This document shows positions 1-5,244 of a DNA stretch of 5,803 bases, in pieces; the stretch's first letter is position 1; each line of letters opens with the position of its first letter. Under the pieces are notes generated by a model. That model worked only from the letters and a program-made list of their open reading frames with translations, did not search any database and was not told where the DNA came from. A program made the translations under genes and the position numbers. Location of the stretch: the NCBI GenBank assembly GCA_902782475.1, contig CACZNR010000200.1, positions 1-5,803 of the forward strand, in the 5' to 3' direction. The DNA comes from an uncultured Eubacteriales bacterium (lineage in GTDB: Bacteria > Bacillota > Clostridia > Christensenellales > Christensenellaceae).

Positions 1-19
1 AATCTCGTCTTCCGCTCCA
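1..19 (+). tRNA. tRNA-Gly, 3' end only (cut by window start)
   Basis: Only the end of the T arm, the 3' acceptor strand, the discriminator T and the encoded CCA are present. These 19 bases are identical to the last 19 bases of the complete tRNA-Gly(GCC) at 216-290, and the next base also matches. It is therefore most likely a second copy of the same glycine tRNA. The anticodon lies outside the window, so the isoacceptor identity is inferred. It lies 5 bases before tRNA-Cys and probably shares its transcript. Confidence 0.8.
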
Positions 20-24
20 TTTTC

Positions 25-98
25 GGCGCTATAGCCAAGTGGTAAGGCAGAGGCCTGCAAAGCCTTCACCCCCAGTTCAAATCTGGGTGGCGCCTCCA
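25..98 (+). tRNA. tRNA-Cys (anticodon GCA)
   Basis: The 74-base cloverleaf includes an encoded CCA. The acceptor strands GGCGCTA and TGGCGCC pair over 7 bp with one T-G wobble, and the discriminator is T. The anticodon arm is GAGGC/GCCTT around the loop CTGCAAA, which puts GCA at 57-59 and decodes UGC/UGU. The T arm has the usual GTTCAAAT loop sequence. It is the second member of the array, with short spacers on both sides (5 and 15 bases), so it is expected to be processed from a multi-tRNA precursor. Confidence 0.96.
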
Positions 99-113
99 TT
101 AAAAGTTAATAGT

Positions 114-190
114 GGCCTGGTAGTTCAGTTGGTTAGAACGCTAGCCTGTCACGCTAGAGGTCGTGGGTTCGAGCCCCATCCAGGTCGCCA
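114..190 (+). tRNA. tRNA-Asp (anticodon GTC)
   Basis: The 77-base cloverleaf includes an encoded CCA. The acceptor stem GGCCTGG/CCAGGTC pairs throughout with one G-T wobble, and the discriminator is G, as expected for tRNA-Asp. The anticodon stem CTAGC/GCTAG is perfect and frames the loop CTGTCAC, so the anticodon is GTC at 148-150. The T arm carries GGTTCGAGCC. It is followed by an unusually T-rich 25-base spacer before the next tRNA. Confidence 0.97.
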
Positions 191-215
191 TTTTCTTTTT
201 TTTTGAACTTTTTTT

Positions 216-290
216 GCGGGAGTGGCTCAGTGGTAGAGCGTCGCCTTGCCAAGGCGAATGTCGCGAGTTCGAATCTCGTCTTCCGCTCCA
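216..290 (+). tRNA. tRNA-Gly (anticodon GCC)
   Basis: The 75-base cloverleaf includes an encoded CCA. The acceptor stem GCGGGAG/CTTCCGC contains one G-T wobble, and the discriminator is T. The anticodon stem TCGCC/GGCGA frames the loop TTGCCAA, so GCC at 248-250 reads GGC/GGU glycine codons. It is the last gene of the array, because a strong terminator hairpin begins 4 bases after its CCA. Its 3' tail is identical to the fragment at the start of the window, which suggests a duplicated glycine tRNA flanking the Cys-Asp pair. Confidence 0.97.
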
Positions 291-293
291 TCG

Positions 294-324
294 GATCCAT
301 CACAGATATGTGGTGGATCTTTTT
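294..324 (+). terminator. Rho-independent terminator closing the tRNA array
   Basis: A 10-bp stem, GATCCATCAC (294-303) with GTGGTGGATC (310-319), contains a single T-G wobble, has a 6-base loop and is followed directly by five T residues. It sits between the last tRNA and the TatD-family gene, so it should separate tRNA transcription from the protein-coding unit. Confidence 0.85.
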
Positions 325-325
325 A

Positions 326-334
326 TGTTAGAAT
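326..334 (+). promoter_or_regulatory. Possible extended -10 promoter for the tatD-like/tcdA unit
   Basis: Immediately after the tRNA terminator's T tract there is TG-T-TAGAAT, an extended -10 arrangement in which the hexamer matches TATAAT at five of six positions. No -35 hexamer is recognisable 16-18 bases upstream, where the terminator stem lies. Transcription would begin near 341, giving a leader of only about 15 bases that contains little besides the ribosome binding site. It is a candidate only; readthrough of the terminator is the alternative source of message. Confidence 0.3.
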
Positions 335-341
335 ATCCTGT

Positions 342-349
342 AGGGAGGG
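342..349 (+). promoter_or_regulatory. Ribosome binding site of the TatD-family gene
   Basis: AGGGAGGG lies 6 bases before the ATG at 356. It fixes this start, which also places the DTHIH metal motif at the extreme N-terminus, as is normal for TatD proteins. Confidence 0.8.
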
Positions 350-355
350 TGTACA

Positions 356-1069
356 ATGTTCGATACTCATATCCATCTGACAGAAATTGAGCATGAGAAA
401 CTTCTGAAACTGCTTTTAAGGCCTGATTTCAGATATATTTCCTGTGGTACGGATAAAAAGTCTATCATGGCCATAAATGAGCTCACAGCCAAATATGAAC
501 ACGTCTACGGGGCTTTGGGGATACATCCTTCATATGCAGATGATGCTGAGGCACTGGACTCCATAAAGGAACTTATAAGGAACAATAGTAAGCTTATAGC
601 CATAGGAGAGGCAGGGCTGGATGCAAGATATGCTGACATGGATAGGCAGATACATATCTTTGAACAGCAGATCATCCTGGCAGAGGAGACCGGCCTTCCC
701 ATAATAGTCCATAATGTAAGGACTACGGACAGGCTCATAACGCTCATAGAAAGACATCCTTCGCCAAGGTATATCATCCATGGTTTTTCGGGATCAGTGG
801 AGACTGCGAAGAGGCTCCTTCTCTTCGATACATATTTTGGCATCGGAAGGACAGTCACATACGGTGATGCAAGAAGACTCAGGTCCGCTCTTTCGGTGAT
901 CCCGCAGGACAGGCTTTTGATCGAGACAGACGACCCCTACATGGACAGGGAAGATATGGAAAACGATCTTCGCAAGGTCCTCAAAGATCTTGCAGACATA
1001 GTTGGAAAGGATCAGGAAGAGGTCGAATATATTACTGACAGGAATGCAGAGGAGGCATTTTCATTATGA
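356..1069 (+). CDS. TatD-family metal-dependent hydrolase (putative DNase)
   Basis: This is a 237-residue TIM-barrel amidohydrolase-superfamily protein. TatD enzymes are cytoplasmic metal-dependent nucleases, with 3'-5' exonuclease or DNA-repair roles reported for some members; the substrate of this paralogue is unknown. All expected metal ligands are visible: H5 and H7 in DTHIHL, E85 in GEAGLD, H119 in PIIVHN, H142 in IIHGFSGS and D192 in ETDDPY. The family signature GIHP is at 55-58. It is slightly shorter than typical members (about 255-265 residues), and the usual aromatic pair after GLD is replaced by AR. The start follows a strong ribosome binding site. The stop overlaps the tcdA start as ATGA, so the two genes are almost certainly co-transcribed and translationally coupled. 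Confidence 0.92.
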   Translation: MFDTHIHLTEIEHEKLLKLLLRPDFRYISCGTDKKSIMAINELTAKYEHVYGALGIHPSYADDAEALDSIKELIRNNSKLIAIGEAGLDARYADMDRQIHIFEQQIILAEETGLPIIVHNVRTTDRLITLIERHPSPRYIIHGFSGSVETAKRLLLFDTYFGIGRTVTYGDARRLRSALSVIPQDRLLIETDDPYMDREDMENDLRKVLKDLADIVGKDQEEVEYITDRNAEEAFSL

Positions 1070-1770
1070 TAGATCTTCAGAGAAGTGAGCTTGTTTTCGG
1101 AAGGGAAGCGATAGAGAAACTCAAAAACTCACATGTTGCCATATTCGGACTTGGAGGTGTCGGTTCCTTTGCGGCGGAAGCCATAGCAAGGAGCGGCGTA
1201 GGTGAGATCACACTTGTGGACAAGGACACCATAGATCCCACCAATATCAACAGGCAGCTCCTGGCTCTTGACAGCACCGTGGGAAAGCTGAAGACCGATC
1301 TCATGGCTGAAAGGATCGCAGACATAAACAGCAGTGCAGTGATACACAAGTATCCCATGTTCTTCCTTCCTGAGACTGAGGATGAGATAGATCTTGAAGG
1401 CGTGGATGCTGTGATAGATGCCATCGATACGGTAAGTGCAAAGATACTCCTTGCGGAGATATGCACCAGGAAGGGGATATTCCTCATAAGCTCCATGGGA
1501 ACGGGTAACAAATTAGACCCAACAAGGTTTGAGGTCGATGACATTTACAATACTTCCGTATGTCCTCTGGCAAAGGTGATGAGAAGGGAACTCAAAAAAA
1601 GAGGCATACCGAAACTGAAAGTTGTGTATTCAAGAGAGGAGCCCAGAAGTCCTCTAGATAAAATAATGGTGAATGAAAGGAAAACTGCTCCGGGAAGCGT
1701 GTCCTTCGTGCCTCCCGTAGCCGGAATGATACTTGCAGGTGAAGTCATAAAGCATATCGCAGGTATATGA
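1066..1770 (+). CDS. tcdA: tRNA threonylcarbamoyladenosine dehydratase (E1-like)
   Basis: This 234-residue E1/MoeB/ThiF-fold enzyme (CsdL/YgdL/YrvM group) uses ATP to dehydrate t6A37 to its cyclic form in tRNAs that read ANN codons. The nucleotide-binding loop GLGGVG is at 28-33, the acidic ribose-binding region VDKD at 51-54, NINRQ at 60-64 and GKLKTD at 73-78. The TcdA-specific stretch SSMGTGNKLDPTRF (142-155) precedes NTSVCPLAKVMR, and VYSREEP at 187-193 is also typical. It is somewhat shorter than E. coli TcdA (about 268 residues) and lacks the C-terminal extension. AGAGGAGG at 1048-1055 serves as ribosome binding site. The nearby tRNAs (Cys, Asp, Gly) do not read ANN codons, so they are not expected substrates despite their proximity. 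Confidence 0.93.
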   Translation: MIDLQRSELVFGREAIEKLKNSHVAIFGLGGVGSFAAEAIARSGVGEITLVDKDTIDPTNINRQLLALDSTVGKLKTDLMAERIADINSSAVIHKYPMFFLPETEDEIDLEGVDAVIDAIDTVSAKILLAEICTRKGIFLISSMGTGNKLDPTRFEVDDIYNTSVCPLAKVMRRELKKRGIPKLKVVYSREEPRSPLDKIMVNERKTAPGSVSFVPPVAGMILAGEVIKHIAGI

Positions 1771-1773
1771 AAA

Positions 1774-1798
1774 GGATCTCCATTTCGGAGATCCCTTT
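1774..1798. terminator. Bidirectional terminator between tcdA and the HdeD-like gene
   Basis: A perfect 8-bp stem, GGATCTCC (1774-1781) with GGAGATCC (1787-1794), has the loop ATTTC. The flanking AAA and TTT allow the stem to lengthen around a single unpaired C. It begins 3 bases after the tcdA stop and lies about 20 bases beyond the stop of the convergent membrane-protein gene. On the - strand TTTT follows the stem directly. On the + strand the tail is only CTTT, so termination is probably better for the - strand gene. Confidence 0.75.
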
Positions 1799-1814
1799 AA
1801 ACTTCATTCTGTAA

Positions 1815-2363
1815 TCACTGATCTACTGAAAGGTCTCTTATGAGGTGAGCGGCTCTCAGCACGAACAGTATGTTTGAGACTCCGTCGATCACAAGTGAGA
1901 TGCCTGAGATTATGGTCATGACCTTGGAGGATACTATAGGCGACCAGATAACGAATATGCCAAGTACGGAACATACAAGTCCCAGTATCAGGAACAACAG
2001 CCACGGTGCAAAATTGCCCTGTTTGAGCTCCAGTGAATCCTGAAGGAGCACGAATCCGTTGACAAGAAGGATGATCCCGAATATCACAGCTATGAACTGA
2101 ACGACCACTGTAGGATGGACGACTATCCAGAAACCAAGTGCTATAGCTACCACACCAAGTATAAAGCCTGAATTTGTGGAATTAGCAGAAGAAAAATGAT
2201 AAAAGGTCCATGCGATACCTCCGAGCAACATTGCCCAGCCAAGTACTATGCATATTATCCTGGTGGATGATTCAGGCCAGAAAGCCATTATGAGACCAAG
2301 AAGGATAGTACATACAGCCCATACAGTTATACTTCTAGTAGTCCTTTTTAAAAGATTCTTCAT
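1815..2363 (-). CDS. HdeD/DUF308-family six-helix membrane protein
   Basis: This 182-residue integral membrane protein has almost no soluble part. Six hydrophobic helices are apparent at about 11-29, 34-54, 64-83, 85-106, 118-141 and 146-169. They form three consecutive hairpins, each with a proline at the turn: FWP (P30), VHP (P84) and WSP (P142). This internal threefold repeat and the length match HdeD/DUF308 proteins. E. coli HdeD is linked to acid resistance at high cell density, but the biochemical role of the family is not established and should not be transferred with confidence. The start has a ribosome binding site GAAAGGAA (complement of 2373-2380) 9 bases upstream. It is transcribed alone, convergent with tcdA and divergent from the lipid operon, with its own promoter. 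Confidence 0.88.
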   Translation of the reverse strand: MKNLLKRTTRSITVWAVCTILLGLIMAFWPESSTRIICIVLGWAMLLGGIAWTFYHFSSANSTNSGFILGVVAIALGFWIVVHPTVVVQFIAVIFGIILLVNGFVLLQDSLELKQGNFAPWLLFLILGLVCSVLGIFVIWSPIVSSKVMTIISGISLVIDGVSNILFVLRAAHLIRDLSVDQ

Positions 2364-2393
2364 ACTTAAAAATTCCTTTCTTCCGTTTTTTTC

Positions 2394-2422
2394 AGTATAG
2401 CACTATGAAAGGAGTTATTCAA
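2394..2422 (-). promoter_or_regulatory. Sigma-A-type promoter of the HdeD-like gene
   Basis: Read on the - strand, TTGAAT (complement of 2417-2422) and TATACT (complement of 2394-2399) are separated by exactly 17 bases. They match the -35 consensus at four of six positions and the -10 consensus at five of six. Transcription would start near 2387, giving a leader of about 25 bases that carries the ribosome binding site. Confidence 0.7.
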
Positions 2423-2475
2423 TTTTAAGGCACCTATGTCAGGCAAAGTTAATGAACAGAATGGGAATTAATGGA

Positions 2476-2504
2476 TTGGAAATGATATCCATATGTGTTA
2501 AACT
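2476..2504 (+). promoter_or_regulatory. Candidate promoter of the glycosyltransferase operon
   Basis: TTGGAA (2476-2481) and TAAACT (2499-2504) are 17 bases apart, each matching consensus at four of six positions. A 6-bp inverted repeat, ATGGAT (2471-2476) and ATCCAT (2487-2492), overlaps the -35 and spacer and could be an operator or chance. The leader would run about 40 bases to the ATG at 2551. This is the best candidate in the 187-base divergent spacer, where I see no RNA gene or other strong element on the + strand. Confidence 0.35.
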
Positions 2505-2550
2505 TGTAGTTGCATTAAGACAATAATAATCTTTAATTTGGAGATATGAG

Positions 2551-3660
2551 ATGAAGATACTTATACTTTCATGCAATACGGGAGAAGGGCACAATTCAGC
2601 TTCCAGGGCATTGAAAGAAGAATTTGATTCTTTTGGCATAGAATGTGAGATAAAGGATACACTTTCCTTTGCTTCAAAGAAGATCTCAGATTACATTTCT
2701 AATATTTACATACAGATGGCACTCAAAGCCCCTAACATGTGGGGGAAGATCTACAATGCGGGGAAAAACTTTCCAAGGACAAGAGCAAAATCACCTGTTT
2801 ATTATGCCAACAGCCTCTATTCCGAGAGGATGGCAAAGTATATAAACAAGAATGGCTTCGATGTCCTTGTCATGCCGCATCTTTACCCCGGTGAAGCTGC
2901 AACATATCTGAGAAAAAGAGGAAAGATAAAGGCAAGGCTCTATATGGTCGCTACCGACTATGCCCCATGTCCTTTCTTTGAGGAAGTTGAAGTGGACAGA
3001 TACTTCATACCTCATGCAGATCTTGTTGATGACTATGTTCAAAGAGGCATTGAAAGAGATCAGCTTATCGTTTCAGGCATACCTGTTTCAAGGAGATTCA
3101 ACAACAGGCTCAACAAGGATGAGGCAAGGAAAAAGGTAGGTCTTCCGGAAGGGAAGAAGATCGCCCTCATAATGACCGGCAGCATGGGATTCGGAAATAC
3201 AAAGACCATTTCTGACAAGCTCCTTCGCGATGCTCCCGACATGCTTCAGATAATACTTGGAGGGAACAACGAAGACCTGAAGGCGACATTAAGGAAGGAA
3301 TATCTCGATAAGGAGAACATCCGCATACTTGACTTCACAAAGGAAGTCCCTGTATACATGGATGCATGTGACATACTGTTTACAAAGCCGGGCGGACTCA
3401 CATCCACTGAAGCATGCGTAAAGAACATTCCTCTTGTACATACGGCTCCTATACCCGGAAACGAGATCGAGAACGCTGAGTTCTTCAGGGACCATGGTCT
3501 TTCCATATACAATGAGGATATCGAAAGATCTGCCAGAGAGGCAGTGGCGCTTCTGAATGATCCTGAACTCATAAGAAAGATGGTCATGGCTCAGGACACT
3601 CAGATAAATGCTGATGCAGCCATGCAGATTGCAAAGTACATAATAGATGACAATACTTGA
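2551..3660 (+). CDS. GT28-family lipid glycosyltransferase (MGDG synthase/UgtP-like)
   Basis: This 369-residue GT-B enzyme resembles processive diacylglycerol glucosyltransferases and MGDG synthases, which transfer a sugar from a UDP-sugar to diacylglycerol at the cytoplasmic membrane face. N-domain marks are the GEGH loop at 11-14 (followed by NSAS), a TDY segment at 135-137 followed by VDRYF at 148-152, and SGIP at 175-178. The C-domain begins near 200 and carries the donor-site signatures KPGGLTSTEA (279-288) and PGNEIENAEFF (302-312). Length agrees with UgtP (about 380). Where UgtP has TDxxxH, this protein has a cysteine (C140). No transmembrane helix is evident. GGAG at 2540-2543 supports the start. 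It is first gene of a four-gene operon and overlaps the PlsY-like gene by 14 bases, supporting a membrane-lipid role. The exact sugar and acceptor are not determinable. Confidence 0.88.
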   Translation: MKILILSCNTGEGHNSASRALKEEFDSFGIECEIKDTLSFASKKISDYISNIYIQMALKAPNMWGKIYNAGKNFPRTRAKSPVYYANSLYSERMAKYINKNGFDVLVMPHLYPGEAATYLRKRGKIKARLYMVATDYAPCPFFEEVEVDRYFIPHADLVDDYVQRGIERDQLIVSGIPVSRRFNNRLNKDEARKKVGLPEGKKIALIMTGSMGFGNTKTISDKLLRDAPDMLQIILGGNNEDLKATLRKEYLDKENIRILDFTKEVPVYMDACDILFTKPGGLTSTEACVKNIPLVHTAPIPGNEIENAEFFRDHGLSIYNEDIERSAREAVALLNDPELIRKMVMAQDTQINADAAMQIAKYIIDDNT

Positions 3661-4294
3661 TTTTTTGCTGTTTACGGCCATAGGGTATGTATCGGGTTCC
3701 ATCCTCTGGAGCAGGTACATACCTTTATTGTTTGCAGGGACAGACATAGTAAAGATAAGCAGGGATCATAATCCCGGCACATCAAATGTGATGAAGCACT
3801 GCGGAGTGTTTCTTGGCATGATCTGCCTTGTGCTGGATCTGGCAAAGGGCTTTGTTCCTGTATTTTTTGCCCTTAAGGCCGTTGATGAATGGAACAATCT
3901 TTTTGCATTCATAATGGCCGCACCTGTAGTCGGCCATGCGTATTCGTGCTTCAACGGATTTAAAGGAGGAAAGGCCATTGCAACTACGTTCGGTGTGCTC
4001 ATCGCCTTATATCCGAAATACAAGCTCATACTCATACTGTGTTCAGTTTATATACTTACAGCCCTTGATCACAGGATACAGCCGAACGAGAAGAAAACTG
4101 TGCTTACTTTTGCATCCCTTCTGTTTTTTACTCTTGTTTATGAGCTCTTCCTTGGGCTTCCCTTATCAATGCTCATAGGAATGGTTATAATAGACATAGT
4201 GGTGATACACAAGAACAGGGACCACATCATCTACGGCAATAAAAAGGAGGAGTTGGCAGATGAAGATACTGGCAGTGATAGACATGCAGAATGA
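3647..4294 (+). CDS. PlsY-family membrane acyltransferase, divergent
   Basis: This 215-residue polytopic membrane protein belongs to the PlsY family. PlsY uses acyl-phosphate to acylate glycerol-3-phosphate, the first committed step of phospholipid synthesis. Motif 1 is GSILWSR (17-23), where GSIP is usual. Motif 2 is RDHNPGTSN (39-47), where GSGNxGxTN is usual. DLAKG is at 64-68. Motif 3 is well kept: GHAYSCFNGFKGGKAIAT (96-113). About five hydrophobic segments are visible, and a charged C-tail follows HKNRDHIIYG. Length matches PlsY. The altered glycine-rich motif 2 suggests a paralogue with changed acceptor binding, though plain G3P acyltransferase remains possible. In-frame TAA TAG directly precede the ATG, so no earlier start exists. 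No Shine-Dalgarno sequence is visible, so coupling to the upstream gene is likely. Confidence 0.85.
   Translation: MTILDFLLFTAIGYVSGSILWSRYIPLLFAGTDIVKISRDHNPGTSNVMKHCGVFLGMICLVLDLAKGFVPVFFALKAVDEWNNLFAFIMAAPVVGHAYSCFNGFKGGKAIATTFGVLIALYPKYKLILILCSVYILTALDHRIQPNEKKTVLTFASLLFFTLVYELFLGLPLSMLIGMVIIDIVVIHKNRDHIIYGNKKEELADEDTGSDRHAE
4244..4250 (+). promoter_or_regulatory. Ribosome binding site of the cysteine hydrolase, inside the PlsY-like gene
   Basis: AAGGAGG lies 9 bases before the ATG at 4260 and is within the coding sequence of the PlsY-like gene. It is among the best ribosome binding sites in the window. It supports the 4260 start and therefore the real 35-base overlap between the two genes. 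Confidence 0.8.
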
Positions 4295-4772
4295 TTTCAT
4301 AGATGGTAGCCTTGGTACAGAGGAGGCTGTTGGTATAGTAGACAATGTAGCCAGAAAGATCAGGCAGTGCAGGGAAGAGGGATATAAGATCTATTTCACC
4401 AGGGATACCCACCAGCCTGATTACATGGAGACCCAGGAGGGAAGGAATCTTCCTGTGATGCACTGCATCGAAGGTTCACAGGGCTGGCAGATAAGGGACG
4501 GTCTTGATACAGAAGGATGCACAATAGTGGATAAGCCTGCTTTCGGCTCCCTTGAACTTGCTGAGCTTATCAAAAAGGATGATCCCGAAGAGATAACTCT
4601 CATAGGACTGTGTACGGATATCTGTGTAATATCAAATGCTATGATAATAAAGGCAGCAATGCCTGAGGTACCTGTAAAAGTCGTTGAGAACTGCTGTGCA
4701 GGTGTAACACCTGTATCACACAGGAATGCTCTTGAGGCAATGAAGGTCTGTCAGATAACAGTAGAGGAATGA
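4260..4772 (+). CDS. Nicotinamidase/isochorismatase-family cysteine hydrolase
   Basis: This 170-residue cytoplasmic alpha/beta hydrolase has the full catalytic set of nicotinamidase-type enzymes. D8 is in VIDMQNDF, K92 in DKPAFGS, and the nucleophile C122 in CTDICV. Likely metal ligands are D49 and H51 in TRDTH and H68 in PVMHCIEGS. This pattern favours a PncA-like nicotinamidase (nicotinamide to nicotinic acid, NAD salvage) over isochorismatase, but it is shorter than many PncA proteins (about 180-210) and other amidase substrates are possible. The start is set by a strong ribosome binding site inside the preceding gene, which it overlaps by 35 bases. The Nudix gene follows after one base. 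Co-transcription with lipid genes has no obvious metabolic explanation. Confidence 0.9.
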   Translation: MKILAVIDMQNDFIDGSLGTEEAVGIVDNVARKIRQCREEGYKIYFTRDTHQPDYMETQEGRNLPVMHCIEGSQGWQIRDGLDTEGCTIVDKPAFGSLELAELIKKDDPEEITLIGLCTDICVISNAMIIKAAMPEVPVKVVENCCAGVTPVSHRNALEAMKVCQITVEE

Positions 4773-4773
4773 T

Positions 4774-5244
4774 ATGACGATAACTACGCTCTGCTATATA
4801 CGTCATGAAGGCAAAGTCCTCATGATGCTCCGGACAAAGAAAGACCATGATCTGAATGAAGGCAAATGGATAGGCGTTGGCGGGCACCTTGAAGAGAACG
4901 AGAGCCCTGAAGACTGCCTTCTAAGGGAAGTCAGGGAAGAGACCGGGCTTATCCTAGATTCTTGGAAGTCCAGAGGCATCATTACATTTGTTAATACAAA
5001 GTATGAGACTGAACAGATGTGCCTTTATGAAGCGGATGCTTTCCATGGTGTCCTTAAGGACTGTGATGAGGGCTTTCTTGAATGGATACCGGAGGACAGG
5101 GTCATGGACCTTAACCTTTGGGAAGGTGACAGATGGTTTCTTGAAAGGATGTTCAGGGAACAGGGCGATATAAGCATGAAGCTGGTCTACGATGGCGATG
5201 AGCTGCTTCATGTAATAATGAACGGAAAAGATATAAAGGGCTGA
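4774..5244 (+). CDS. Nudix hydrolase, 8-oxo-dGTP diphosphatase type
   Basis: This 156-residue single-domain Nudix protein cleaves nucleoside diphosphate-linked compounds. The Nudix box is complete: G37, five residues, E43, seven residues, then REVREETGL at 51-59, so the Mg-binding glutamates (E52, E55, E56) are intact. The preceding KWIGVGGHLEE (31-41) and the overall length resemble Firmicute MutT-like proteins annotated as 8-oxo-dGTPases, which remove oxidised dGTP. Substrate assignment from sequence alone is weak in this superfamily. It starts one base after the cysteine hydrolase stop, with GAGGA at 4764-4768 as ribosome binding site, and is the last gene of the operon. Its stop codon lies inside the terminator stem. 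An NAD-related substrate is an alternative, given the nicotinamidase-like neighbour. Confidence 0.9.
   Translation: MTITTLCYIRHEGKVLMMLRTKKDHDLNEGKWIGVGGHLEENESPEDCLLREVREETGLILDSWKSRGIITFVNTKYETEQMCLYEADAFHGVLKDCDEGFLEWIPEDRVMDLNLWEGDRWFLERMFREQGDISMKLVYDGDELLHVIMNGKDIKG

Noticed and set aside
163..390. A 75-codon open frame on the + strand overlapping tRNA-Asp and tRNA-Gly
   Set aside because: It runs through two clear tRNA genes, the terminator and the TatD-family start; it has no ribosome binding site and no recognisable protein features.
505..858. A 117-codon - strand frame opposite the TatD-family gene
   Set aside because: It is an antisense shadow; the + strand frame holds all metal ligands of the family.
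1077..1544. A 155-codon - strand frame opposite tcdA
   Set aside because: It is a serine-rich antisense shadow of a well-conserved gene, with no recognisable domain of its own.
1066..1770. Functional pairing of tcdA with the adjacent tRNA genes
   Set aside because: TcdA acts on tRNAs reading ANN codons, whereas the visible tRNAs read UGY, GAY and GGY, so they are not substrates.
2436..2471. Short frame in the divergent spacer encoding an 11-residue peptide (MSGKVNEQNGN)
   Set aside because: It has only a weak TAAGG upstream and lies before the candidate operon promoter, with no attenuator structure after it; it is most likely chance.
2449..2473. Two TTAATG repeats 19 bases apart in the divergent spacer
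   Set aside because: They are short AT-rich words expected by chance in such a spacer; there are only two copies and no array.
2546..2554. Start-stop mini frame ATG AGA TGA overlapping the glycosyltransferase start
   Set aside because: GGAG at 2540-2543 is too close (2 bases) to serve the ATG at 2546 but well placed for 2551, so a regulatory mini-ORF is not supported.
3289..3747. A 152-codon - strand frame opposite the glycosyltransferase and PlsY-like genes
   Set aside because: It is antisense to two genes with recognised motifs, shows no domain and has no plausible start signal.
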